Part shown: positions 16,428-25,548 of the stretch, piece after piece
Position numbering within the stretch: position 1 is the stretch's first letter
Layout: each line of letters begins with the position of its first letter
Assembly (NCBI RefSeq): GCF_010365285.1
Contig: NZ_CP048286.1
Location: forward strand, 4,594,501-4,658,500
DNA: 64,000 bases
Direction: 5' to 3'
From: Paenibacillus rhizovicinus
GTDB taxonomy: Bacteria; Bacillota; Bacilli; Paenibacillales; Paenibacillaceae
The notes under the pieces: generated by a model
Database searches by the model: none
What the model saw: only the letters and a program-made list of their open reading frames with translations
Told to the model about the DNA's origin: nothing
Translations under genes and position numbers: made by a program

Positions 16428-16541
16428 CGATTAAAGATCTTTATTTTTAACAAATAACACCTTTCAGGCATTTCATTAAAGAATTATATTTTACGCTAAA
16501 GAACTTTATTTTCAATTAAAGAACTTTATTTTCCCTTACCA
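16428..16541. repeat. Right-end iterated transposase-binding-type sites
   Basis: Four copies of the inverse motif (ATTAAAGAACTTTATTTT type) with TAAAG at about 16432, 16477, 16497 and 16518 (spacing 45, 20 and 21). The last three are almost contiguous. The outermost ends in CCCTTACCA at 16541, the right terminus. Confidence 0.75.
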
Positions 16542-16660
16542 GCGATTCGTTATGGGTGGATTGACATTGAATTGTAACGGAACTGCAATGCCATTTTCAT
16601 GTTCTTTTAATCTTCGGTGCCTATAATAAGTCTCAACCCCCTATTATATAGATTGACTTC

Positions 16661-16697
16661 AGACCCGCAGCCCGTTGCTGCGGGTCTCTTTTTTGTT
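16661..16697 (+). terminator. Plus-strand terminator upstream of sspH (displaced from the ArsB-like gene?)
   Basis: AGACCCGCAGC and GCTGCGGGTCT form an 11-bp stem with a CCGTT loop, followed by CTTTTTTG. On the minus strand there is no T-run, so it does not serve sspH. No plus-strand gene lies between the mobile element and this site. Without the element it would sit about 256 bases after the ArsB-like gene. The stretch 16542-16660 also has a TATAAT at 16622, so a very short RNA is an alternative. Confidence 0.7.
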
Positions 16698-16705
16698 GTT
16701 TTGGG

Positions 16706-16948
16706 TTATGGCTGCTCTTGCTGCTGCGACGGCGGACACATCATGTGAATGCCGTCCGATTGGAACGGGGAGGCTTCGGTCAGGCTGTTTAGCGAGACGG
16801 TTTCTTCCTTGTCCGGCTGGTCAAGCGGATAAATCCGGGCCGTATCGTTCTCGGCGTCGACATGCTGGATATAGACGGGAACGCCGTCGCAGGTGACGTC
16901 GGCCATGACGGATGATTCCGCGATTTCTTGCGCGCGTTGTTTGTTCAT
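16706..16948 (-). CDS. sspH: H-type small acid-soluble spore protein
   Basis: 80 residues, first two thirds matching the SspH family closely: NKQRAQEIAESS, a short DVTCDGVPVYIQHVD, then TARIYPLDQPDKEETVSLNSL. The C-terminal tail beyond about residue 60 is longer than in B. subtilis SspH (59 residues). These proteins accumulate in the spore core during sporulation. AGGAGG lies seven bases before ATG 16948. This gene is the clearest evidence that the organism forms endospores. Confidence 0.93.
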   Translation of the reverse strand: MNKQRAQEIAESSVMADVTCDGVPVYIQHVDAENDTARIYPLDQPDKEETVSLNSLTEASPFQSDGIHMMCPPSQQQEQP

Positions 16949-18756
<1,808 letters not shown>

Positions 18757-18770
18757 GCGGCCGGATAGCT

Positions 18771-18812
18771 CGGGACAGGGACAGGGATAGGGATAGTACT
18801 AGGGATAGGAAT
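18771..18812. repeat. Hexanucleotide microsatellite (GGGAYA, about six copies)
   Basis: Imperfect tandem copies of GGGACA/GGGATA in the glpK-glpD spacer, 14 bases after the glpK stop. Confidence 0.7.
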
Positions 18813-18976
18813 GGGGAAGCCACGAGTATTGCTGCCGTTCCTCGGATGCCGTACAGGTGTCCGGGGAGCTGCGGTTTGTCGTGGTTTTCTTGCATGAACA
18901 GCCGTGTTCAGCAGGCGTTGATGAGCAGCATCGACGTCTCCGGCGTACACTGATCGGGAAGGGCAGGAGCAGAATC

Positions 18977-20659
18977 ATGACGACAATGACGAGGAATGGC
19001 CGGTTTGCCGCGGAAGACCGGTTGTCTCTATTGATGGATATGGCGAAGAAGCCCGTGGATGTGCTCGTCATCGGGGGCGGCATAACGGGAGCGGGCATCG
19101 CGCTGGATGCCGCGGCGCGGGGGCTGCGGACGGCGGTCGTGGAAATGCAGGATTTTGCCGCCGGCACTTCAAGCCGTTCGACCAAGCTGGTGCATGGCGG
19201 ACTGCGGTATTTGAAGCAATTCGAGGTCGGCGTCGTAGCCGAGGTCGGCAAAGAACGCGCCGTCGTCTACGAGAACGGTCCGCACGTGACGACGCCGGAA
19301 TGGATGCTGCTGCCGCTGTATGCCGGCGGCACGTTCGGCAAGCTGTCCACGAGCATCGGCTTGCGCGTGTACGATTTTCTGGCAGGGGTCAAAAGGAGCG
19401 AGCGCCGCGAGATGCTGAGCCGGCGGCGGACGCTGGAGAAGGAGCCGCTGCTGAAGCGGGAAGGGTTGAAGGGCGGCGGCTACTACGTCGAGTACCGGAC
19501 GGACGATGCGCGTCTGACGATCGAGGTGATGAAGAAGGCCGTTCAGCATGGCGCCGGAGCCGTCAACTACGCCAAGGTGGAAGAGCTGCGCTATGACGGG
19601 AACGGGCAACTGACCGGCGCGGTCGTCCGGGACTTGATCGGCGGCGGCAGCTATACGGTTCAAGCCGACAAGATCGTCAACGCCACGGGACCCTGGGTCG
19701 ATCAGTTGCGCGAGATGGACGGCTCCAAGCAGGGCAAGACGCTGCGGCTGACGAAAGGCGTCCATCTCGTGTTCGACGGGAGCCGCTTCCCGCTGCGACA
19801 GGCGGTCTACTTCGATACGCCCGACGGACGGATGGTGTTCGCGATTCCGCGCGAAGGCAAGACGTATTTCGGCACGACGGACACGAACTATGCCGGCGAT
19901 ACGGAGCATCCGACGATGTCGGCGGCGGATCGCCGCTACTTGATCGAGGCGGCGGACTTTATCTTCCCGAGCCTCGCTTTGACCGAGGCGGACGCGGAAT
20001 CGAGCTGGGCCGGCCTGCGTCCGCTCATCCAGCAGGAGGGCAAGTCGCCGTCCGAAATCTCGCGGCGGGACGAAATCTTCGTGTCGCCGTCGGGCCTCAT
20101 CTCCATTGCCGGCGGCAAGCTGACGGGCTACCGCAAGATGGCGGAGACGGTCGTGGACAAAATCTCCGAGCTGCTGCGGCAGGAAGGCAAGCGTCCGCTG
20201 CCGGCGAGCGGAACGAAAACGATCCCGGTCTCCGGCGGCGACCTTGGCGGCTCTCGCAATTTCGAAGCGTTCGTCCGCACGAAGACGGGCGAAGGCCAGC
20301 GGCAGGGCTTCACGCCGCTCGAAGCGGAGTTTCTGGCGCGGCGCTATGGCTCCAATGCTCCGCAGTTGTTCGCGCTGGCCGCGCCGACGAGGCAATGGGC
20401 CGCGAAGCACGGGCTGCCGCAAGCGCTGGCGGTCCGGCTGCGGTATGCGATGGACGCGGAAATGGCGGCGAAGCCGGCCGATTTCCTCGTTCGCCGGACT
20501 GGCGACATGTACTTCCGCATCGCTGAGGTGCGCAAGTGGAAGGATGCCGTCGTCGCCGCGATGGCGGAGCGGCTGCAGTGGACGGCCGAGCAGCGCGCGG
20601 CATACGCCGCTGAGGTGGAGCGGAAGCTGGCGGAAGCGGTGCAGCCGGGGGAGGAGTAG
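18977..20659 (+). CDS. glpD: Aerobic glycerol-3-phosphate dehydrogenase
   Basis: A 560-residue FAD-dependent enzyme oxidising glycerol-3-phosphate to dihydroxyacetone phosphate at the membrane. The FAD-binding start is VDVLVIGGGITGAGIALDAA, then TSSRSTKLVHGGLRYLKQFE, a standard GlpD signature. The substrate-domain motifs ATGPWVDQLR and TYFGTTDTNY are present, and GLISIAGGKLTGYRKMA closes the FAD domain. A C-terminal helical cap (about 420-550) follows. ATG 18977 has AGGAG eight bases upstream; the open frame extends to 18857 without a site. Follows glpK, completing glycerol use. Confidence 0.97.
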   Translation: MTTMTRNGRFAAEDRLSLLMDMAKKPVDVLVIGGGITGAGIALDAAARGLRTAVVEMQDFAAGTSSRSTKLVHGGLRYLKQFEVGVVAEVGKERAVVYENGPHVTTPEWMLLPLYAGGTFGKLSTSIGLRVYDFLAGVKRSERREMLSRRRTLEKEPLLKREGLKGGGYYVEYRTDDARLTIEVMKKAVQHGAGAVNYAKVEELRYDGNGQLTGAVVRDLIGGGSYTVQADKIVNATGPWVDQLREMDGSKQGKTLRLTKGVHLVFDGSRFPLRQAVYFDTPDGRMVFAIPREGKTYFGTTDTNYAGDTEHPTMSAADRRYLIEAADFIFPSLALTEADAESSWAGLRPLIQQEGKSPSEISRRDEIFVSPSGLISIAGGKLTGYRKMAETVVDKISELLRQEGKRPLPASGTKTIPVSGGDLGGSRNFEAFVRTKTGEGQRQGFTPLEAEFLARRYGSNAPQLFALAAPTRQWAAKHGLPQALAVRLRYAMDAEMAAKPADFLVRRTGDMYFRIAEVRKWKDAVVAAMAERLQWTAEQRAAYAAEVERKLAEAVQPGEE

Positions 20660-20821
20660 GATAGAGCTTCTCCCTTTCTATGCATGGTTGGGCAGGTACA
20701 GTCGAACCTCTCGGGCTTATAGTGCGTGTAGTGATTCCATAGCTTGCTGACGCATGCTATGATTTGTTTGTTGAAAGCGATTCCATTTATTGACTACTAT
20801 GAAATAATGAGAGGACATGCC

Positions 20822-21775
20822 ATGAAATCTATGAGATTTGATAGCTTAACGATTCAAGCGATCTTCGATAAGCATAGTCTCGGACGAATTGATCGTATCG
20901 AATATTCGGATCGGGGGATCGTGAATCCTTGTGTTTTTATTAACGATAATTATGTAGTAAGAGTAAATGCTAGAGACGTGGAACTCCCGAAATTCGACAA
21001 TGAGCAGCAAGCGCTTCAAATGATGAAATCCGAAGGCATACCGGTTCCGGATGTTTATGTATTTGATAACAGCCATGACCATTTACCGTATGAAATATTG
21101 ATTACAAGCAAGATGCCGGGCATTGATATGTGGAAAGCGTTGGAGACGGCTGACGCTGAATCAACAATCAAGTTGGCCTATGACTCGGGCGTTTTGCTTG
21201 CCAAAATTCATGCCATTCAACAAGATAAGTTTGGAGAGCTCGCCCTCTCGTCTGCTAATCGATATGGCAGCTGGCAGGAGTATTTGGTAACAGGCATGAA
21301 GCAAAGAACCAATCGTTGCCTGAAGCTTGGAATTGTAACTCCCGAGGAAGCCGGGCGTTATGTCGGCGTATTCGAGAGAGCGACTAGATTGTTCAGTGGA
21401 ATAGCGGCAGCATCGTTGGTCCACAACGATTATCACTTTGCGAACGTACTGTGCGCAGACGGAGAGATTACGGCTATTCTAGATATGGAGTGGTCGATTG
21501 CCGGCGATCCGGAGTTCGACTTCAAATCCCTGAATCCCAAGGATGTATTCGCGGATGCATGGGAGATGCAGCAGGCATTCATGGCAGGTTATTCAACCCT
21601 GCGCAAGCTGTCACCTTTATTCGATACCAAGCAGCTCTATTATCAGCTCTTTGAAACAGTCGAGCTCATTTCGGTGGCCTATCTGCATTGGGGAGAGGAA
21701 TCCTACCAGAGGTTCAAAGCTAGCGCCAAGTCATGGTTGGAGCAGATTGAAGCTGCATGGTCAACAGGAGACTAG
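20822..21775 (+). CDS. Aminoglycoside phosphotransferase-fold kinase
   Basis: A 317-residue protein of the APH/choline-kinase fold. The N lobe has VRVNARDVELPKFDNEQQAL (Lys-containing) and the C lobe the catalytic Brenner motif LVHNDYHFANVL, then the metal-binding AILDMEWSIAGDPEFDF. The substrate is unknown; such proteins phosphorylate antibiotics, sugars or amino compounds. AGAGGA lies before ATG 20822; ATG 20807 is possible. Lower GC than the glp genes. Monocistronic, with a terminator downstream. Confidence 0.88.
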   Translation: MKSMRFDSLTIQAIFDKHSLGRIDRIEYSDRGIVNPCVFINDNYVVRVNARDVELPKFDNEQQALQMMKSEGIPVPDVYVFDNSHDHLPYEILITSKMPGIDMWKALETADAESTIKLAYDSGVLLAKIHAIQQDKFGELALSSANRYGSWQEYLVTGMKQRTNRCLKLGIVTPEEAGRYVGVFERATRLFSGIAAASLVHNDYHFANVLCADGEITAILDMEWSIAGDPEFDFKSLNPKDVFADAWEMQQAFMAGYSTLRKLSPLFDTKQLYYQLFETVELISVAYLHWGEESYQRFKASAKSWLEQIEAAWSTGD

Positions 21776-21841
21776 AAGAAGTACTATGCTGGACTCGAAA
21801 ACAGGGCATTGAATTGCCAAAGCGCATATATGCATTAGATT

Positions 21842-21864
21842 CCGCGGTTAACGCGGTTTTTTAT
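21842..21864 (+). terminator. Terminator after the APH-fold gene
   Basis: CCGCG-GTTAA-CGCGG followed by TTTTTTAT, about 67 bases after the stop codon. Confidence 0.75.
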
Positions 21865-22000
21865 ATTTAGGATCTGGCGCTAAACGGTCAGTATGCACTA
21901 ATGCACTTTCTCTAAAACAAATGGTATAATTAGGAAGTTATGAAGAGCAAGGAATTTAATCGATGCTTGGCCCAACTACCGGAATGCAGGGGGAAAAGAG

Positions 22001-22573
22001 ATGCTTAAAGGATATCAAATGCCCGAAACTTTACAGCGATTGTTTCAGATAGACGAGCAATTGAAAGCACAGTATGGAGAAAGCTACGAGTTTTTGGGGG
22101 CTAAGCTATGCTTTGGAGAGGAGGGGTATGATTGTACGCCAGATGAAGCAATTGTCTTCTTGTGGACGGGGGTTGACGGGGATCACTTCGCTTTTCTTAC
22201 TGATGGAGTAACTGTAGATTCGTTAGAAGATGCGCCTATTTTATTTATACAGCCGATGGATTTTGATGACCCCTATAAACCTGTTGCGAGAAACATAAAG
22301 GAGTTTCTAGCTCTTTATGTACAATTGAAAGAACCCTATCTCTTCGAGTGTTTACCGAGCTACGAGACTGAAGAGGAATTTGTGCAGCACTATAAAGAAA
22401 ATTTTGAAGAGGGAATCCTAGAGCACGAAGAGGAGCAGAAGACTGTCATATCAGCCATCGAGCAGCATATTCAACTCCCCGAAATTGTAGGGGTATTTGC
22501 CTACATTCAGGATCTTAAAGCATTGTTCCAACAGAGACTTCAAGATTTACAGGAAAAATACGTTCTTGATTAA
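22001..22573 (+). CDS. SUKH (SMI1/KNR4)-like protein
   Basis: A 190-residue acidic, soluble protein that looks like a member of the SUKH superfamily, many of which are immunity proteins against contact-dependent toxins. Seen: an N-terminal helical start, the strand-rich DEAIVFLWTGVDGDHFAFLTDG, an ILFIQPMDFDD-type strand followed by ARNIKEFLALYV, and a helical C-terminus. No toxin gene is next to it, so an immunity role is not supported here. The ribosome site is GGGGGAAAAGAG. Family assignment is tentative. Confidence 0.55.
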   Translation: MLKGYQMPETLQRLFQIDEQLKAQYGESYEFLGAKLCFGEEGYDCTPDEAIVFLWTGVDGDHFAFLTDGVTVDSLEDAPILFIQPMDFDDPYKPVARNIKEFLALYVQLKEPYLFECLPSYETEEEFVQHYKENFEEGILEHEEEQKTVISAIEQHIQLPEIVGVFAYIQDLKALFQQRLQDLQEKYVLD

Positions 22574-22602
22574 CCTAACTGGAGACGATAACTCAACTTT
22601 CG

Positions 22603-22637
22603 AAAGCAGCTGGTCATGGAAAATGATCAGCTGCCTT
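22603..22637 (+). other. Hairpin after the SUKH-like gene
   Basis: GCAGCTGGTCAT and ATGATCAGCTGC (11 of 12 pairs Watson-Crick) around GGAAA. It is followed by CTTCG rather than a T-run, so it is at best a weak terminator. Confidence 0.5.
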
Positions 22638-22756
22638 CGTTCAACTCCTAACGTGAATTTAGTTAATTAATCCAATGTTTAGTTGCGGTGATCCGTATGC
22701 TAAAATTAAGCGGATTTCCTGTTCATTTGGAATGGATTCAATTAGGGGGTAAATCA

Positions 22757-23644
22757 TTGCTAATGGAAAATACATCAGCGCTTGGTGAAATAAGTACAGT
22801 TTTACAATCCAGGTATGGTTGTAAATTGGTACGACTAAACGGTGGATATACTAATATGACGTTTTTATTGGAGGGAACTAGCCCCTTATTAGTAGCAAAG
22901 GTAACAGGGCTACTGTATCCTGATACTTTGAATGAGATCAGTTCATTGAATCTTCTCGTAAAATCGGGAATTACCCCCATCATCCATGACGTACTTGATA
23001 TCGCTAATTTGAGCATCGTATTGATGGAGTACAGAATAGGGGAAAATGGTCAGTCGATCTTGGACTCAGGTAATTTAGATCGAATGAAGATTGTTTATAA
23101 GAAACTGGGTCAATTTCTTGCTTCTCGAATTCATTCGAAACCGCTAGCTGACAGCGATCATGGGATTCGTAGGAGTAATATTGAAAACCTAAAATTAAAT
23201 CTAGAGGCAGAATTCGTACCTGAAAACCTGATTAGTCAATCAAGAATTGTTCTGTCAAGCATAGATGTTAACGAACAGAACTGGGTTTTAACTCATGGTG
23301 ATTACGGTCCACATAACATTTTGACTGATGATAAAAATAATTTCAGTGTCTTAGACTGGGAATGGGCTGAGTGGGGAAATCCGCTAAACGATGTGGCTTG
23401 GGTCTGTTGGTTCACAAAACTTCACTATCCCTTACTAGCACCAATCTTGAATAGAACGTTTATCGACGAATATATCTTGCATAACCCTATGCCTATTACT
23501 CCGAATCAACTTAAAGCATGTAGTTTGTATAAGGCGTGGAATGTAATTTATAGAGTTCGTGATGCAACTCCAGAAGTGAAAAAGGAATGGTTACGACGTT
23601 TAGAATGGACTCTTAACAGTGATTTTTCATATGTGGTAAGTTGA
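22757..23644 (+). CDS. APH-family phosphotransferase, second copy type
   Basis: About 295 residues, low GC, of the same fold as the gene at 20822 but not closely similar in sequence. It contains LLVAKVTGLLYPDTLNEISSLNLL (N lobe), the catalytic VLTHGDYGPHNIL, and VLDWEWAEWGNPLNDVAWVCW, which places it with Bacillus phosphotransferase-family proteins. The start is uncertain: TTG 22757 has GGGGG seven bases upstream, ATG 22763 is next, and the frame is open back to GTG 22688. Substrate unknown. A terminator-like hairpin follows the stop. Confidence 0.82.
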   Translation: MLMENTSALGEISTVLQSRYGCKLVRLNGGYTNMTFLLEGTSPLLVAKVTGLLYPDTLNEISSLNLLVKSGITPIIHDVLDIANLSIVLMEYRIGENGQSILDSGNLDRMKIVYKKLGQFLASRIHSKPLADSDHGIRRSNIENLKLNLEAEFVPENLISQSRIVLSSIDVNEQNWVLTHGDYGPHNILTDDKNNFSVLDWEWAEWGNPLNDVAWVCWFTKLHYPLLAPILNRTFIDEYILHNPMPITPNQLKACSLYKAWNVIYRVRDATPEVKKEWLRRLEWTLNSDFSYVVS

Positions 23645-23667
23645 GCTCCCTCGAAATGGTTCATGCC

Positions 23668-23697
23668 TCAGTCGCATAAAATGCGGCTTTTTGTTTG
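23668..23697 (+). terminator. Terminator after the second phosphotransferase gene
   Basis: GTCGCAT-AAA-ATGCGGC followed by TTTTTGTTT. The downstream DUF421 remnant begins immediately after it. Confidence 0.75.
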
Positions 23698-23705
23698 CCT
23701 CTAAA

Positions 23706-24137
23706 CTAGAGGAGGATTATGTAAGGAAAGCAGTCTCCATAGGTGAGTTGATCGCGCAAGGGATTATCGAGAAAACGATCTGGCGGGCGATTGCAGCGGT
23801 CGCTTTGTTTCTAGCCGTGCTGATCGTTTTGGAACTATTTGAAATTCGCTACGGCAGGTTTCAAAATCTGATCACGGGAGAGGCTGTTGTTGTCATCCGA
23901 GATGGCCAATTGAATAGGCCGGCATTGCGGAAGCTCCGCACTACGGTGAATCAACTTGAGATGCGGCTTCGCCAACTAGGCATCTCCTCTATAGACGATA
24001 TCAAGCAGGGAGCCATTGAGACGAACGGCGAGCCGGGCTATGGGCTTACGGAGGCGGCCAAACCTGTAACCAAACAGGATCTGGAGGTATTGTTTAACCG
24101 GATCGCGGCGCTAGAGGTTGTGAGGAATGGTGATTAA
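23706..24137 (+). pseudogene. DUF421 (YetF-like) gene, 5'-truncated
   Basis: About 143 codons matching the C-terminal two thirds of DUF421/YetF membrane proteins. Visible are the last hydrophobic segment (IAAVALFLAVLIVLELF) and the cytoplasmic domain with FQNLITGEAVVVIRDGQLN, LRQLGISSIDDIKQGAIETNGE and a C-terminal tail. The first two membrane segments and a proper start are missing. The frame opens straight after the preceding gene's terminator, with no ribosome site for a plausible start; TTG 23691 is the only candidate. The deletion is probably linked to the mobile elements just downstream. Confidence 0.75.
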
Positions 24138-24270
24138 AACATGTTAGAGCGACCTCCGTAAGACGGCTAAAGGGCTATGACCCGTAACTAACCCAGTCTT
24201 GAAAAGACCCGTATGACGGACACCGCTAAAGTGTGGTCAAGACCCCATTTAGTGGACATTGGAAAAAGCC

Positions 24271-25164
24271 CTAGGCAACAAGCTGACGCCGGTATTCGAC
24301 CGGAGTCAGCTTGTTTAGTTTTCGTTGAGCCCTATCTTCATTGTAAAAGCGGATGTATTCCTCAATTCTTCTTTGTGCCTCATCGATGGATCGTATATCA
24401 TAAGGGTAGAGTGCTTCTACTTTCAGATGAGAGAAGAAGCTCTCCATTGAGGCATTGTCATAACAATTGCCTCGGCGTGACATGCTGATTTGGGCGCCAA
24501 CCTGTGGCAGCATGTCGTGGTAAGCATGGGACGTGTACTGGCTTCCTTGATCGCTGTGAACGATCAGCCCAGTCACGTCTTTATGTTTTTCAAACGCCTT
24601 CCTAAACGTCTCTAGCACAAGCGGATTGTCATTGTGACGACTGATGTGGTATCCGACGATTTCGTTGTTCCACAAATCCTTGATCGCCGATAAGTAAATT
24701 CTCTCATCGAATACGCGATATTGCGTCACATCTGTTACCCATTTTTGATTGGGTTTATCCGCCTTAAAGTTTCTTTGTAACATGTTTGCTGCTATTCTGC
24801 CATCTGAAACAGCTGCTTCATAGCTTGTTCGATGGACATATTTACGACGTATAATCGCTTTTATGCCAAGCTCCTGCATCAAGCGTAATACTTTCTTATG
24901 GTTCACTATGAGGCCATATTGACGAGATAGTTCATCCTGTATGCGGCGGTACCCTACAGTCTTGTCGCGCTGTTCGTAGATGGCTTTGATTTTGTTCTTC
25001 AGATCTTCATCAGGATCGTGGTCTTTGCGGTTTAGATAGGAGTAGTAACCACTTCGACTGATCCCCAGATATGCACACAATTCCTTGACAGTTCGTTTAC
25101 TTTTCAACTCGTCGATGACGATGTGTTTGCTTTGCAGCCCTCCCGATTCAAGATTTGTAACCAC
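24271..25164 (-). CDS. IS3-family transposase OrfB (DDE domain)
   Basis: A 297-residue catalytic part made as an OrfAB fusion after frameshifting. An N-terminal HTH_21-type region (YRRIQDELSRQYGLIVNHKKVLRLMQELG, about 70-100) precedes the rve integrase core. The DDE residues are in KWVTDVTQYRV, LIVHSDQGSQYTS and NASMESFFSHLKVE, with 35-residue spacing of the last pair, as usual for the family. The GTG at its start lies inside orfA. The 3' end reaches into the left terminal repeat. Confidence 0.93.
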   Translation of the reverse strand: MVTNLESGGLQSKHIVIDELKSKRTVKELCAYLGISRSGYYSYLNRKDHDPDEDLKNKIKAIYEQRDKTVGYRRIQDELSRQYGLIVNHKKVLRLMQELGIKAIIRRKYVHRTSYEAAVSDGRIAANMLQRNFKADKPNQKWVTDVTQYRVFDERIYLSAIKDLWNNEIVGYHISRHNDNPLVLETFRKAFEKHKDVTGLIVHSDQGSQYTSHAYHDMLPQVGAQISMSRRGNCYDNASMESFFSHLKVEALYPYDIRSIDEAQRRIEEYIRFYNEDRAQRKLNKLTPVEYRRQLVA

Positions 25165-25433
25165 TTTTTTAGCACCTCAACCTCCATGTAGAGCCGCTTG
25201 AGCTCACGTTCTTGCTTCGTTTCATCTCGATGTGGGTTACCTCGTCTGTCCTCGAATGCAGAGACTCCCTTTTCGCGATACTTCCTCATCCAGCGCTTCA
25301 CTCGATCCTTATCCTGAATTTCCAAATGTGCTGTAATCCGACTGTAACTCCAACGTTCCTCAACATGCAGTCGAATAGCCTCAACCTTAATCGATTCCGG
25401 ATAATGATGAAATTTTTGTCCTTTAATCGCCAT
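25104..25433 (-). CDS. IS3-family transposase OrfA (helix-turn-helix)
   Basis: 109 residues with an HTH_28-type fold: YPESIKVEAIRLHVEERWSYSRITAHLEIQDKDRVKRWMRKYREKG. A leucine-zipper-like helix follows (ERELKRLYMEVEVLKKWLQIL). It overlaps orfB by 61 bases. The heptamer A-AAA-AAG (minus strand, 25164-25170) is a classic -1 slippage site, and a -1 shift there joins LKK to VVTNLESGG of orfB exactly. Confidence 0.92.
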   Translation of the reverse strand: MAIKGQKFHHYPESIKVEAIRLHVEERWSYSRITAHLEIQDKDRVKRWMRKYREKGVSAFEDRRGNPHRDETKQERELKRLYMEVEVLKKWLQILNREGCKANTSSSTS

Positions 25434-25548
25434 AAAAAAAGCACCCCCTAGAATTTCATCGGATTAACCTAGGGGTTTTTCCAATGTCTATTCTAAGGGG
25501 TGCACTGCAGTGTCTGTCTTACGGGTCTTTGTCTTATTCCCTGCCGGC

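Larger units (their letters stand above)
13784..16541. mobile_element. Tn7-like transposase-less element with AraC regulator and GAPDH cargo
   Basis: A 2758-bp AT-rich island flanked by the 5-bp direct repeat GCGAT (13779-13783 and 16542-16546). Its ends form a 25-bp terminal inverted repeat with three mismatches (left TAGTGAGAGAAAATAAAG, right complement TGGTAAGGGAAAATAAAG). Behind each end are further copies of a roughly 20-bp AAAATAAAGTTSTTTAAT motif in inverted orientation: four spaced copies on the left and four on the right, three of these nearly contiguous. This asymmetry, the AATAAAG core, and the 11 bases between terminus and core match the TnsB-site layout of Tn7. No transposase is present, so it would have been moved in trans. 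The left terminus begins TA rather than the usual TG, perhaps a mutation. Confidence 0.75.
24253..25490 (-). mobile_element. IS3-family insertion sequence (IS150-like)
   Basis: A 1238-bp element with 23-bp terminal inverted repeats differing at two positions (24253-24275 begins TGGACATTGG; 25468-25490 inverted begins TAGACATTGG). It has two overlapping frames, orfA and orfB, with an A6G slippery site in the overlap. No clear target duplication was found next to the inner repeats. Both frames look intact, so it may be active. Confidence 0.85.
24201..25533. repeat. Outer inverted-repeat pair around the IS3-family element
   Basis: AAAGACCCGTAWGACRGACAC is found at 24203-24223 and, inverted, at 25510-25530, with two mismatches. 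These lie 29 and 19 bases outside the inner terminal repeats of the IS. Further CCGTAAGACGG-like pieces occur at 24158-24190. They may be remnants of another element into which this IS inserted. Confidence 0.6.

Noticed and set aside
16544..16552. GATTCGTTA beside the mobile element as another 193-bp element
   Set aside because: No matching cores at 50 or 93 bases in the rejoined flanking sequence; chance occurrence.
13767..16566. TGT (13767) and ACA (16564-16566) as alternative Tn7-type termini
   Set aside because: Their distances to the first AATAAAG sites differ (28 and 36 bases), the adjacent sequences do not match, and no target duplication results. The ends at 13784 and 16541 give both.
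16622..16697. Short RNA gene between TATAAT (16622) and the terminator at 16661
   Set aside because: There is no convincing -35 element, and the displaced-terminator explanation is simpler. Not excluded.
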